DNA of 64,000 nt from CAIWHR01 sp963734055 (GCA_963734055.1 CAVTFQ010000002.1:806001-870000); one strand, 5' to 3'. Shown: positions 1-9,054, counted from the stretch's first letter. A program made the numbers and translations. Notes: a model not told the origin generated them from the sequence alone.

Positions 1-81
1 TTCCGAGTCTCACGAAACGCGCGCGTTGGGGGTAGCATACAAGCCGTACAACGCATTGTAGGCGACAGAGCGGATAGGGCG

Positions 82-960
82 ATGACAGAATCCTCGGGCA
101 CCGGCCTGCCTGCGATGTTTCTGCGCTGGGCCATGCTGATCGTCGTCGCGGCGAGCATCGGTTTCATCGTCGACTACAGCCAGCTGAGCGCGTCCGCGAC
201 GCTCGCCGAGGTGGCGGCCGAGTACGGCGGCTCGCTGGTGCCGGCGGCATTCGTCAAGGCGATCGGCGCGGCTCTCCTCGTCTCGCTCCTGGGCTTCTTC
301 GTCGCCGCCCTGCGGCCGCGCCGACGGCGGATGCGTGTCTATGACCGCCTGGTCATTCCCGTCGCGCTCGCGAGTGTGCTGGCCGTGGGCTGGTTCGTCG
401 CCTTCCGCCACCGGGAAATCGGACTGTCCGTCGTGCTCGTCGCGGCCAGCGGCATCGTCGGCGCCCTCATGTTCATCCGTGTTGCGCCGGTGGCTCCGGG
501 CAGGCATTCCGGCTGGCTGCGCGTCCCTTTCAGCCTCTATTTCGGCGCGATGTGCATCGCGCTGCCGGTCGCCTTGTCGCTGGGATCGCATGCCGGCGGC
601 CTGCTGCCGGTGACCGGGATCGGGCGGGAAGAGCTGGCCACGGCGCTGCTGGCCATCACCGCCGTCGCGGGCGGCATCGTTGCCCTTCGCTACCGCGACT
701 TCGTGTATCCGGTGGTCATCGCATCGGCCGCGGGCTCGATGTTCCTGGCCCAGGGCGAGTACGATCCCATCGCCCTTCCGGCGCTCATCGATTGCATCGG
801 CATGCTCGTCGTCGCGGTCTTGGCAGCCGTGGCACTGGCTCGGCAGACGCAGTCCGATCGCGCCGATGGGGCATCGCACCGTCGTGCCCGGACCGTGCGG
901 CGAGCGGAGGCCGATAGGTGGTATTTGATCGGCGGAGGCTCGTCGATCATGCGGGTCTGA
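82..960 (+). CDS. Multi-pass membrane protein of unknown function
   Basis: A 292-residue protein that is mostly hydrophobic, with about eight predicted transmembrane stretches (for example near residues 14-32, 55-75, 89-107 and 115-132). The last 40 residues are basic and hydrophilic and probably cytoplasmic. The ATG follows a weak purine run (ggatagggc). I do not recognise the family and see no catalytic motif or cofactor-binding cluster. It stands alone on the plus strand, converging on the fadL-type gene, so context says little about its role. Codon use looks like that of its neighbours, which supports a real gene. Confidence 0.7.
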   Translation: MTESSGTGLPAMFLRWAMLIVVAASIGFIVDYSQLSASATLAEVAAEYGGSLVPAAFVKAIGAALLVSLLGFFVAALRPRRRRMRVYDRLVIPVALASVLAVGWFVAFRHREIGLSVVLVAASGIVGALMFIRVAPVAPGRHSGWLRVPFSLYFGAMCIALPVALSLGSHAGGLLPVTGIGREELATALLAITAVAGGIVALRYRDFVYPVVIASAAGSMFLAQGEYDPIALPALIDCIGMLVVAVLAAVALARQTQSDRADGASHRRARTVRRAEADRWYLIGGGSSIMRV

Positions 961-1008
961 GGCGATACCCGCGGTTGGGCGCCGGCGTCGCGTCCGTTCG
1001 TGACGCCC

Positions 1009-1046
1009 GAAAATGAAAAGTGGCGAGCGCGCCGCGCCCGCCACTT
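1009..1046 (-). terminator. Intrinsic terminator after the fadL-type gene
   Basis: Read on the minus strand, an 8-bp stem (AAGTGGCG with CGCCACTT, plus-strand arms 1018-1025 and 1039-1046) encloses a GC-rich loop. It is followed by a T-rich run (ttttcatttt). It lies about 25 bases past the stop of the outer-membrane protein gene. Confidence 0.6.
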
Positions 1047-1070
1047 CGTGGGTCCCGTTACCGATTTCGC

Positions 1071-2432
1071 TCAGAACTTCCGGTTGTAGGCGATCCCGAG
1101 CTGGTATTCCTTCATCTGGATCGTCTCGGAGGTGGTCGGCGGCAGGCCGAACGGGACGAAAAGGCTCGTACCCGTGACCGAATTGTTCGCCGCGTACATG
1201 AACGCGCCGGTGATCTCGGAGACGTTGTCGAGCTTCCAGGTGGCGCCGGCCGTGTACTGGTTCTGGACGACGCCCGGCGCGAGGATGTTGAACGTGACAT
1301 CCTGCGGGCCGATCGGATTGTCGGTGTGGTTGTAGCCGAGACGGAACGTCCACTGGTCGTTCATCGCCCACTGGAGGCCGATCTTCCAGACGTCGACGTT
1401 CTGCCAGCCGAACCCGGCGCCGTTGTCGCCACCGAGACAGTAGCTGCGCAGGCCGGCACCGCCGAACGATGGCGGGACGCAATAGCCGATGTACGAGCTC
1501 GGATTGTTCACGGAGGGGGCGTCGTCGTAGAAGATCCGCTCGTAGTCGACGGCGAAGAGCCACCCGGGCGACGGCTTGAGCGCGATGCCGACGGTGAAGT
1601 TCGACGGGATGTCGAAGCCGCCCTGCTGCGCGAAGAGCCCCTTGTATTTGTCGAAGTTGCCCATGCTGGTCTTGCTCTGCCAGGCGGCGCCGACGGCGAA
1701 CTGGTCGGTGAACTGGCCCATGTAGCCGACGCGCACGCCGAAGCCCCAGTTGTCGTCGTAGCCGTTGTTCGTGACGTTGCCCGGCGAGGTCGAGAAGATC
1801 GGGTTGTCGAACGCCTGCAGGCCCTCGGCCTTGAAGCGCTGGTAGGCGATGACCGGCGCGACGCCGACCGATTGCCCCTTCGTGAACTGCCACGAGGCAT
1901 AGGGCGCGATCATCAGCTGCATCAGGTCGACGCCGAGGCTGTCGCTGCCGCACAGCAGGTTGTACGGCCCGGACGGAACACCGCCGCGGAAGTTCGTGCA
2001 GGCGCTCAGGTTCGAGATCTGCCCACCCGGGTAGTCGGTGTTCATCCCGCCGTTGCCGTAGACGGTGACGCCGAGCGCGAGGTCCGGGCTGTACTTCCAG
2101 TTGACGCCGAACTCGGGAATGAAGAAGTTGGTGCTGTCGCTGTCGACGGAGGCGTCGATGTTGGCCAGGCCCGATCCCGTGCGCGAGGCGCTGCGGTGCG
2201 GGCTGAACCACGACACGCCGAGTTGCCACTCGTTGCCGAGGAAGCTCATCGCGCCCGGGTTGACCGCGCCGCCGAAAGGCTCCTGCGCGACGGCGGCGGC
2301 GGCACCGCCCATTCCGATCGCTTTCATGCCGTAGCCGTTCGCGAAATAGCCGTCGGTCGCGTGCGCGAGCGTCGGCATCATGCCGGCCGCGGCCAGCGCG
2401 GCACAAAGCGGCAATAGTTTAGACAATCGCAT
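1071..2432 (-). CDS. OmpP1/FadL-type outer-membrane channel
   Basis: A 453-residue outer-membrane beta-barrel of the OmpP1/FadL/TodX type. These proteins move hydrophobic substrates across the outer membrane. It has a signal peptide (about residues 1-26, ending ALAHA) and then the typical mature start with TDGYFANGYG and a glycine/alanine-rich plug (GMGGAAAA). The protein ends in an aromatic residue (YNRKF), as barrels do. The start follows a good ribosome site (gaaggag, 6 bases before ATG). It is the last gene of a leftward set with dsrE and tusA. The substrate is unknown. In a sulfur-oxidising context, a channel for sulfur compounds or hydrocarbons is possible, but that is inference. Confidence 0.88.
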   Translation of the reverse strand: MRLSKLLPLCAALAAAGMMPTLAHATDGYFANGYGMKAIGMGGAAAAVAQEPFGGAVNPGAMSFLGNEWQLGVSWFSPHRSASRTGSGLANIDASVDSDSTNFFIPEFGVNWKYSPDLALGVTVYGNGGMNTDYPGGQISNLSACTNFRGGVPSGPYNLLCGSDSLGVDLMQLMIAPYASWQFTKGQSVGVAPVIAYQRFKAEGLQAFDNPIFSTSPGNVTNNGYDDNWGFGVRVGYMGQFTDQFAVGAAWQSKTSMGNFDKYKGLFAQQGGFDIPSNFTVGIALKPSPGWLFAVDYERIFYDDAPSVNNPSSYIGYCVPPSFGGAGLRSYCLGGDNGAGFGWQNVDVWKIGLQWAMNDQWTFRLGYNHTDNPIGPQDVTFNILAPGVVQNQYTAGATWKLDNVSEITGAFMYAANNSVTGTSLFVPFGLPPTTSETIQMKEYQLGIAYNRKF

Positions 2433-2524
2433 GGGTTTTCTCCTTCGGGGATTGAACGGGGGACATGAATTTCGATAAGGGGCAACGATCCGCCGGCGCG
2501 CGAGGCGCGCCGGGCAGATCGCGA

Positions 2525-3157
2525 TCAAATGAAGAGGCTGACGTCGGCGTCCTTCGCCATCGGCAGGAATGAGGCAGCGCCGACGAAGTCCTTGACCTCG
2601 GGGATGAAGTCCGAGCGCTTGTAGCCGAAGAGGTCGACCGTCATCTGGCAGCCGATCAGGTTCACGCCCGCCTCGATGCAGAGGCTGCGCAGCTCGCCGA
2701 TCTCGCTCACGCCCTTCTTCCTGATCGTCTGCTTCATCATCTTCGTCGCGAACGCCTCGTAGGCCGGGATGAGCGACTGAACGGCGTTGGGGATGTTCCA
2801 GCGGATCGATTTGAACCACGTTGGCCCCATCGGCATCTTCATCGGCATCGCCGGGTTGCCGAGAGGGCTCACCTTGAGCTTGCGCAGGTCCTTCTTCAGG
2901 AGCTCGAGCCCGTAGAACGTGAAGAAGATCGACACGTCCCAGCCGAGCGCGGCCGCGGTCGACGACAGGATGAACGGAGGGTACGCCCAGTCGAGCGTGC
3001 CCTTGGTGGCGATGATCGTCATCGACGGCGTCTTTGCCGCCTTGAGCTCGGCGAGCTTGGCGGCCAGCCGCTCGTCGAGCAGGGCATCGACGCGCTCGCG
3101 GATCAAGCGATCGATCGCGGCACGGTCATCGACGACGGGCCTGGTCTGGGTTTCCAT
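2525..3157 (-). CDS. DsrE-family (DsrE2-like) sulfur-relay protein
   Basis: A 210-residue protein of the DsrE/DsrF/TusD superfamily, closest in layout to the DsrE2 type. It has a charged N-terminal helix (about 10-42), then a Rossmann-like domain beginning MTIIATKGTLDW. A membrane-like or hydrophobic stretch lies at 56-82. Two cysteines (Cys160 and Cys170, in LCIEAG and LIGCQM) are candidates for carrying persulfide sulfur. It is directly downstream of tusA, the usual partner, and has its own ribosome site (gaggag). DsrE/TusA pairs pass sulfane sulfur in sulfur oxidisers and in tRNA thiolation. No dsrAB, soxAX or hdr genes occur in this window, so the pathway it feeds is not visible here. Confidence 0.82.
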   Translation of the reverse strand: METQTRPVVDDRAAIDRLIRERVDALLDERLAAKLAELKAAKTPSMTIIATKGTLDWAYPPFILSSTAAALGWDVSIFFTFYGLELLKKDLRKLKVSPLGNPAMPMKMPMGPTWFKSIRWNIPNAVQSLIPAYEAFATKMMKQTIRKKGVSEIGELRSLCIEAGVNLIGCQMTVDLFGYKRSDFIPEVKDFVGAASFLPMAKDADVSLFI

Positions 3158-3201
3158 GACGTCTCCTCTGCGGCCGGTGGGAAGCGCGGCGTCGTTGCGG
3201 G

Positions 3202-3429
3202 CTACTTCTTCTTCAGATAGAACACGTACGTCTTGTCGGCCTCCTCGGACGACAGGAGCGCGTTGCCCGTCTGGTTCGCGAACGCCTGCATGTCCTTGAT
3301 CGAGCCGGGGTCGGTCGCGACCACCTTCAATACCTGTCCGGACGCCAGGTCGTTCAGCGACTTCTTGGTCTTGAGGATGGGCAGCGGGCAGGAGAGCCCG
3401 CGGGCGTCGAGTTCCTTGTCGAAATTCAT
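3202..3429 (-). CDS. tusA: TusA-family sulfur carrier protein
   Basis: A 75-residue TusA/SirA-type protein. The active-site motif is RGLSCPLPILK, with Cys14 as the persulfide-carrying residue. The rest matches the short two-layer alpha/beta fold, including the ATDPGS segment. The ATG was chosen because it follows a strong ribosome site (taggag) and gives the family's usual length. Longer upstream readings have no family similarity. The dsrE-type gene follows after about 45 bases. The likely role is sulfur transfer to or from the DsrE protein. The family also serves tRNA thiolation and molybdopterin synthesis, so the symbol describes the family and not a proven pathway. Confidence 0.88.
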   Translation of the reverse strand: MNFDKELDARGLSCPLPILKTKKSLNDLASGQVLKVVATDPGSIKDMQAFANQTGNALLSSEEADKTYVFYLKKK

Positions 3430-3587
3430 CGTCGCATCTCCTAGGTACGGGCGCACGCGCCGGCCGCGCTGGACGCGCGACCGCTGACGATCATTCTGCG
3501 CGCCCGACGCCCGGCCGCCTTGTCGGGCGTCAATGGGAAGTCCCTCTTTCCTGTGACAATTCGCCGCGGCGGTGCAATCCGGCATTA

Positions 3588-3600
3588 GGCGAAATTCGCC
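3588..3600. promoter_or_regulatory. Short perfect palindrome upstream of tusA
   Basis: GGCGAA-A-TTCGCC is a perfect 13-base palindrome in the 278-bp gap between the transketolase stop and tusA. A TATAGA hexamer on the minus strand (3611-3616) lies just upstream of it relative to tusA. The arrangement could be an operator next to a promoter, but no well-spaced -35 box is evident and no binding protein can be named. The rest of the gap (3430-3707) shows no gene. Confidence 0.28.
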
Positions 3601-3707
3601 CTCGGCCGTCTATAGCCGCTTCGGGGGATGACCCTGCTAGCCAAATGGGGGACCCGGGCGGCCCGTGCTGCCCACGGCCGGATGCCTTGCGAGCGCCCGC
3701 GCCGCGC

Positions 3708-5759
3708 TTACCGCGAGGCGGTCGCGGGCGAGCGGGCGCGGCGGCTTCGGGCCCCGGGGCCGGGCAGCATCCGGCGCACCGCCGCGACCACGCGGTCGCT
3801 GGTGATGCCGAGCTCGCGGTAGACCGCATCGGCGGGCGCCGACTCGCCGAAGCGCTCGAGGCCGATCACGATTCCGCCGCGCCCGGTGTACTTGTACCAG
3901 CCGTCGGGCACGCCTGCTTCGACGGCCGCGCATGGCAGGTGCGGCGGCAGCACGGCGGTTCGGTAGACGTCGCTCTGGCGGTCGAACACCGCCGGCGCCG
4001 GCATCGACACGACGCGAATCGCGATGCCTTCGGCGGCGAGCGTGGCCTGCGCCGCGCGCGCGAGCGGAACCTCCGAGCCGGTCGCGATCACGACCGCGCG
4101 GGGCGGGGTCTCCGAATCCGAGTGCACGTAGCCGCCGCGCGCGATGTCGGAGAGCGCCGCCGGCGAATGGTGCTTCGCCTCGAGGTTCTGGCGCGACAGG
4201 AGGAGTGCGGTCGGCCCGCCGGCGCGCTCGATCGCCGCAGTCCAGGCGACGGCAGTCTCGGTCGCGTCGCACGGGCGCCAGACGTCGAGGTTCGGGATCA
4301 GGCGCAGGCTCGCCGCGTGCTCGATCGGCTGGTGCGTCGGCCCGTCCTCGCCCAGTCCGATCGAGTCGTGCGTGAGCACGTAGATCGAGCGCAGCTTCAT
4401 CAGCGCCGCCATCCGCAGGGCGTTGCGCGCGTAGTCGGAGAACACGAGGAACGTCCCGCCGTACGGGATGTGGCCGCCGTGGAGCGCCACGCCGTTCATG
4501 ATCGCGGCCATTCCGAACTCGCGCACGCCGTAGTGGAGGTAACGGCCCCCGCCCGCGCGCGCAATCGGGGCCATGCCCTGCACGTGCGTCAGGTTCGACC
4601 CGGTCAGATCCGCCGAGCCGCCGACGAGCTCGGGCACTTCCGCGGTGAGCGTCTCGAGCACGGTCTGCGATGCCTTCCGCGTGGCAACGTTCGCCGGCTT
4701 CGCGTTCTGGCGCTCGATCAGCGCCGCCGCCGCGGCGCGGAAGCCCGCCGGCAGCTCGCCCGCGGTCCGGCGCCGAAACTCGGCTGCCTCGGCGGGGTAC
4801 GCTTCCGCATACGCGGCGAAGCGCTCGTCCCAGGCGCGCTCGCGCATGGCGCCCGCTGCCCGCGCGTCCCAGCCGTCGTAGACGTGGGCGGGAATCTCGA
4901 ACGCCTCGTAGCGCCAGCCGAGCGCCTCCCGCGTCGCCGCGACTTCGGCGGCACCCAGGGCCGCGCCGTGCACGGCTTCGGTTCCCGCCTTGTTCGGCGA
5001 GCCCCTGCCGATGACGGTCCTGCAGCAGATCAACGTCGGCCGCTCGGCGCTCGCGCGAGCGGCGGCGAGAGCGCCGTCGACCGCCTCCACGTCGTGGCCG
5101 TCGACGTCGCGGATCACGTTCCAGCCGTACGCCTCGAAGCGGGCCGGCGTGTCGTCGGTGAACCAGCCCGCCACCTCGCCGTCGATCGAGATGCCGTTGT
5201 CGTCGTAGACGGCAACGAGCTTGTTGAGACCCAAGGTCCCGGCGAGGGAGGCCGCCTCGTGCGAGACGCCCTCCATCAGGCACCCGTCGCCGACGAACAC
5301 GTAGGTCCGGTGGTCGACGATCCGGTGGAAGGGCCGGTTGAACTCGGCGGCCAGGAGCCGCTCCGCGAGCGCCATCCCGACCGCGTTCGCGAATCCCTGG
5401 CCGAGCGGGCCGGTCGTCGTCTCCACTCCCGGCGTCGCCCCGTATTCCGGGTGTCCCGGCGTCTTCGAATGCAGCTGCCGGAAGCGCTTGAGCTCGGCCA
5501 TCGGCAGGTCGTAGCCGGTGAGGTGCAGGAGCGCGTACTGCAGCATCGAGCCATGGCCATTGGACAGCACGAAGCGGTCGCGATCGGCCCAGCGCGGGTT
5601 GGCCGGATTGTGCGCGAGGTGGCGCGTCCACAGCGCGAGGGCGATCTCGGCCATGCCCATCGGCATGCCCGGATGTCCGGAGTTGGCCGCCTGAACGGCG
5701 TCCATCGCGAGGGCGCGCAGCGCATTGGCGAGTTCGCGGGTTCTCACTTCCATGTCCAT
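3708..5759 (-). CDS. cbbT: Transketolase (Calvin cycle)
   Basis: A 683-residue transketolase of normal length. It transfers two-carbon units between sugar phosphates using thiamine diphosphate, regenerating pentose phosphates in the Calvin cycle. The N-terminal thiamine-binding domain carries the GDGCLMEG motif (157-164) with YDDNGISIDG after it. The central pyrimidine-binding domain has GEDGPTHQPIEH. The C-terminal domain has ATGSEV. The last roughly 12 residues are an arginine/serine-rich tail. It is the final gene of the cbb operon, 19 bases after cbbP, which supports the cbbT symbol over a general tktA. Confidence 0.95.
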   Translation of the reverse strand: MDMEVRTRELANALRALAMDAVQAANSGHPGMPMGMAEIALALWTRHLAHNPANPRWADRDRFVLSNGHGSMLQYALLHLTGYDLPMAELKRFRQLHSKTPGHPEYGATPGVETTTGPLGQGFANAVGMALAERLLAAEFNRPFHRIVDHRTYVFVGDGCLMEGVSHEAASLAGTLGLNKLVAVYDDNGISIDGEVAGWFTDDTPARFEAYGWNVIRDVDGHDVEAVDGALAAARASAERPTLICCRTVIGRGSPNKAGTEAVHGAALGAAEVAATREALGWRYEAFEIPAHVYDGWDARAAGAMRERAWDERFAAYAEAYPAEAAEFRRRTAGELPAGFRAAAAALIERQNAKPANVATRKASQTVLETLTAEVPELVGGSADLTGSNLTHVQGMAPIARAGGGRYLHYGVREFGMAAIMNGVALHGGHIPYGGTFLVFSDYARNALRMAALMKLRSIYVLTHDSIGLGEDGPTHQPIEHAASLRLIPNLDVWRPCDATETAVAWTAAIERAGGPTALLLSRQNLEAKHHSPAALSDIARGGYVHSDSETPPRAVVIATGSEVPLARAAQATLAAEGIAIRVVSMPAPAVFDRQSDVYRTAVLPPHLPCAAVEAGVPDGWYKYTGRGGIVIGLERFGESAPADAVYRELGITSDRVVAAVRRMLPGPGARSRRARSPATASR

Positions 5760-5778
5760 CGGCGGTCTCCGTAGGCGG

Positions 5779-6657
5779 TCAGGCGGCGAGGCGGCGCTTG
5801 CGATCCATGAGCTGCAGGATCATCGGCGTCAGGATCAGCTGCATCGCGAGGCTCATCTTGCCGCCCGGCACGACGATGATGTTCGGCCTCGACATGTAGG
5901 AGTCGTGCAGCATCGAGAGCAGGTACAGGAAATCGATGCCCTGCGGCTTCGCGAAGCGGATCACGACCATGCTCTCGTCGACGGTCGGAATGTCCTTCGC
6001 GATGAACGGGTTCGACGTGTCGACCATCGGCACGCGCTGGAAGTTGATGTGCGTCTCTGAGAACTGCGGGCAGATGTAGTTCACGTAGTCGGGCATGCGC
6101 CGCAGGATCGTGTCGACGACGGCCTCCTGCGAATAGCCGCGCATCCGCTGGTCGCGATGGAGCTTCTGGATCCATTCGAGGTTGATGATGGGCACGACGC
6201 CGATCAGCAGGTCGGCATGGGTGCCGATGTTCACCTCCGGGGTGACGGCGGCGCCGTGCAGCCCTTCGTAGAAGAGGAGATCGGTCCCGGCCGGAATGTC
6301 GGCCCACGGGGTGAAAGTTCCGGGCTCCTGCTTGTACGGCGCCGCCTCCTGCTCGTCATGCAGGTACTTGCGGACGCGACCGCTGCCCGTCTCGCCATAG
6401 GTCCGGAACAACGCCTCCAGCTCCGGCAGCAGGTTCGCCTCGGGACCGAAGTGGCTGAAGTGATGATTGCCGGCGGCGGCCGTCTCCGCCATCTTCGCCT
6501 TCATCTCCTTGCGATCGTAGCGGTGGAACGAGTCGCCCTCGACGATCGCCGCGTTGATCCCCTCGCGGCGGAAGATGTGCTCGAAGGTGCGGGTGACGGT
6601 CGTCGTGCCGGCGCCGGAGGAACCCGTGATCGCGACGACGGGATGCCGCTTCGACAT
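5779..6657 (-). CDS. cbbP: Phosphoribulokinase
   Basis: A 292-residue class I (proteobacterial) phosphoribulokinase, which phosphorylates ribulose 5-phosphate to make the RuBisCO substrate. The P-loop GSSGAGTT is at residues 12-19. The segments GDSFHRYDR and HFGPEAN and the tail MQLILTPMI are typical of the family. The ATG at 6657 gives the usual start MSKRHPVVAITG. Longer in-frame readings run into the fbp gene. It lies 11 bases after cbbF and 19 before cbbT, so the genes are almost certainly co-transcribed. The enzyme is diagnostic for the Calvin cycle together with RuBisCO. Confidence 0.96.
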   Translation of the reverse strand: MSKRHPVVAITGSSGAGTTTVTRTFEHIFRREGINAAIVEGDSFHRYDRKEMKAKMAETAAAGNHHFSHFGPEANLLPELEALFRTYGETGSGRVRKYLHDEQEAAPYKQEPGTFTPWADIPAGTDLLFYEGLHGAAVTPEVNIGTHADLLIGVVPIINLEWIQKLHRDQRMRGYSQEAVVDTILRRMPDYVNYICPQFSETHINFQRVPMVDTSNPFIAKDIPTVDESMVVIRFAKPQGIDFLYLLSMLHDSYMSRPNIIVVPGGKMSLAMQLILTPMILQLMDRKRRLAA

Positions 6658-6668
6658 GAGGCGCTCGC

Positions 6669-7751
6669 TCAGGAAATGAAAGTGGCGGCGCCGAACAGCG
6701 ACCGCTCGTTGAACAGCGGCGAGCTGAACGCCGTCTCGCCGCGATCGTGCTGGGCGTGGTAGCGCTCGAGGCGGTCGACTTCGCTCCTGGACCCCAGGAT
6801 CACCGGCACGCGCTGGTGCAGCGAGACGGGCGCGACGTCGAGAATGCGACCGCGCCCCGTCGACGCGGCGCCGCCCGCCTGCTCGATCAGCATCGCCATC
6901 GGGTTCGCCTCGTAGAGGAGGCGCAGGCGACCCGGCTTCGCCGGATCCTTCGTATCCTGCGGATACATGAAGAGGCCGCCGCGCATCAGGATCCGGTGCA
7001 CCTCGGCCACGAGCGAGGCGATCCAGCGCATGTTGAAGTCCTTGCCGCGCGCGCCGCTCTTCCCGTCGAGGCACTCCTCGACGTAGCGGCGGACCGGCGG
7101 CTCCCAGAAGCGCTGGTTCGACGCGTTCACGGCGAACTCGTGCGTTTCCTCGGCGATCCGCAGGTTCGGATGCGTGAGGATGTACGCGCCGATCTCCGGA
7201 TCGAGCGTGAAGGCATGCACGCCGGTGCCGAGCGTGATCACGATCATCGCGGCCGGACCGTAGAGCGCGTATCCGGCGCAGACCTGCCGAGTCCCGGGCT
7301 GGAGGAAGTCCTCGGGCTTGGGCGCCACGACGCCTTCGGGCGCGCGCAGCACCGAGAAGATCGTGCCGACGGTGACGTTGACATCGAGGTTCGACGAGCC
7401 GTCGAGCGGATCGAAGACCAGCAGATAGCGGCCCCGGGGGTACTGCGGCGGAATCGGATACGGCGCTTCCATCTCCTCGGACACCATGCCCGCGAGGTAG
7501 CCGCCCCACTCGCAGGAGGAGAGCATGATGTCGTTGGCGACGACGTCGAGCGCCTTCTGCTCCTCGCCCTGCACGTTGATCCCGCCGGGCGCCGTGTGCG
7601 CGGTCGCCAGGGCGCCGCGGGCGACGGCGCTCGCGATGTACTTGCACGCCGTCTGGATGTCGTTGACGAGCGCGATCAGCTCTGCGCCACCCTCGAGCCT
7701 GCGCTGCTCCTCGATGATGAACTTGGACAGCGTCGTGCGGCCGTAGAGCAT
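6669..7751 (-). CDS. cbbF: Class I fructose-1,6-bisphosphatase
   Basis: A 360-residue class I fructose-1,6-bisphosphatase. The metal-binding signature DPLDGSSN is at 114-121, and the substrate-site segment LLYEANPMAMLIEQAGG lies in the C-terminal third. It hydrolyses fructose 1,6-bisphosphate in the regenerative phase of the Calvin cycle and may also serve gluconeogenesis. It starts two bases after the cbbX stop, so the two genes are likely translationally coupled. Confidence 0.95.
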   Translation of the reverse strand: MLYGRTTLSKFIIEEQRRLEGGAELIALVNDIQTACKYIASAVARGALATAHTAPGGINVQGEEQKALDVVANDIMLSSCEWGGYLAGMVSEEMEAPYPIPPQYPRGRYLLVFDPLDGSSNLDVNVTVGTIFSVLRAPEGVVAPKPEDFLQPGTRQVCAGYALYGPAAMIVITLGTGVHAFTLDPEIGAYILTHPNLRIAEETHEFAVNASNQRFWEPPVRRYVEECLDGKSGARGKDFNMRWIASLVAEVHRILMRGGLFMYPQDTKDPAKPGRLRLLYEANPMAMLIEQAGGAASTGRGRILDVAPVSLHQRVPVILGSRSEVDRLERYHAQHDRGETAFSSPLFNERSLFGAATFIS

Positions 7752-7753
7752 CG

Positions 7754-8641
7754 TCAGGCTCCGGTGGAGGTCGAGAACACACGGCTCGCGCGGATGTCGG
7801 CGGCCGCGATGGTGGACAGCGCGTCGCGGGTGACCGGCGCCGTCGCGGCGAACAGCCGGCTGGCCTGGCGCAGCCGCGCGCGGTCGAGCGCATTCCGGAT
7901 CGACCGCGCGTTCGCGAAATGGGGCTGCGCGCGCCGCATCGCAATGTAGTCGCGCAGCGCGACCTCCGCCTCCTCGTCGAGCCGGTAGTCCTGCTGCGCG
8001 AGCATCAGCGCCGCGATCGCGTAGAGCTCGTCCTCCGTGTAGTCCGGGAAGTCGACGTGGTGCGCGATCCGCGACGTCATCCCCGGATTGCTGCGGAAGA
8101 ACGTATCCATCCGGTCCTTGTAGCCGGCGAGGATCACGACCAGGTCGTCGCGCTGGTTCTCCATGACCTGCAGCAGGATCTCGATCGCCTCCTGCCCGTA
8201 GTCGCGCTCGTTTTCCGGCCGGTAGAGGTAATAGGCCTCGTCGATGAACAGGACGCCGCCCATGGCCCGCTTCAGGACTTCCTTCGTCTTCGGCGCCGTG
8301 TGGCCGATGTACTGGCCGACGAGGTCGTCGCGGGTGACCGAAACGAGGTGCCCCTTGCGGATGTAGCCCAGGCGGTGGAGGAGCTCGGCCATCTTCAACG
8401 CGACCGTCGTCTTGCCGGTGCCCGGGTTGCCGGTGAAGCTCATGTGCAGCGACGGCTTCGCACCGATCAGCCCCAGCGCTGCGCGCGCTTTCGACACGGC
8501 GAGGTACGCGGCGATCTCGCGGATCCGCTGCTTGACCGGCGCGAGGCCGACCAGCTCGCGATCGAGCGCGTCGAGCACGCCCATGACATCGGCCTCGCGC
8601 AGGAGCGCGTGCAGGTCCACGTGAGCGGCGGCGTCGTTCAT
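7754..8641 (-). CDS. cbbX: RuBisCO activase CbbX (AAA+ ATPase)
   Basis: A 295-residue AAA+ ATPase matching CbbX, the red-type RuBisCO activase. CbbX threads the C-terminus of inhibited RuBisCO to release bound sugar phosphates. The Walker A motif GNPGTGKT is at 71-78. The Walker B region GVLFIDEAYYL follows, then the sensor and arginine-finger segments (MTSRIAHHVDFPDY). It lies between cbbS and cbbF, its usual place in form IC operons. The ATG at 8641 gives the standard length. Its presence supports assignment of the adjacent RuBisCO to the red-like form IC group. Confidence 0.95.
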   Translation of the reverse strand: MNDAAAHVDLHALLREADVMGVLDALDRELVGLAPVKQRIREIAAYLAVSKARAALGLIGAKPSLHMSFTGNPGTGKTTVALKMAELLHRLGYIRKGHLVSVTRDDLVGQYIGHTAPKTKEVLKRAMGGVLFIDEAYYLYRPENERDYGQEAIEILLQVMENQRDDLVVILAGYKDRMDTFFRSNPGMTSRIAHHVDFPDYTEDELYAIAALMLAQQDYRLDEEAEVALRDYIAMRRAQPHFANARSIRNALDRARLRQASRLFAATAPVTRDALSTIAAADIRASRVFSTSTGA

Positions 8642-8664
8642 GGCGGGGTAGATGGGCGGCGATC

Positions 8665-9054
8665 TCAGCGAGCGCGCTCGATCGTGTAGCGCACGGTGCG
8701 TTCGGGCCCTTCCTGCCGAACGACGCGGAATCCCGGCTCGTCCTGCGGGCGGTTGACGAGGAACGAGAGTCGCGTCGTCTCCCATCCCTGCGTCGAGTCG
8801 AACGCGTTGACCTTGATGTAGTGCTGCGGAAAAGCCTTGCGGCACGCGCTGACCTCCATCAACACGCCGGCCGCGTCGCGCAGGTCGAACATCGGCATTC
8901 CCCACATCTCCCAGTAGACGTTGCGGGGATGGGGGTCGTCGGTGTGTTCGACAGACAGCGCCCAGCCCTGCTGCAGCGCGTAGTCGATCTGCGCCGCGAT
9001 CTCGGCGTCGGTCAGGTCCGGCAGAAACGAGAAGGTGCCCTGGGTAATGCGCAT
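8665..9054 (-). CDS. cbbS: RuBisCO small subunit (form IC-like)
   Basis: A 129-residue small subunit. It starts MRITQGTFSFLPDLTD and has the YALQQGWALSVEHTDDPHPRN and YWEMWGMPMFDL regions typical of red-like form I enzymes. It also has the extended C-terminal hairpin of that group, which fills the central channel of the holoenzyme. The gene is 24 bases after cbbL. With cbbL it forms the L8S8 carboxylase in the cytoplasm. There are no carboxysome shell genes in the window. Confidence 0.95.
   Translation of the reverse strand: MRITQGTFSFLPDLTDAEIAAQIDYALQQGWALSVEHTDDPHPRNVYWEMWGMPMFDLRDAAGVLMEVSACRKAFPQHYIKVNAFDSTQGWETTRLSFLVNRPQDEPGFRVVRQEGPERTVRYTIERAR

Noticed and set aside
10..2406. A 798-codon open frame on the minus strand
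   Set aside because: It is a frame shadow across the fadL-type gene and the antisense of the first gene. The protein is almost all Arg, Ala, Gly and Pro with no family similarity, a common artefact at this GC content.
3645..5774. A 709-codon open frame antisense to transketolase
   Set aside because: Shadow of cbbT codon bias; no recognisable domain, and the opposite strand has a full transketolase.
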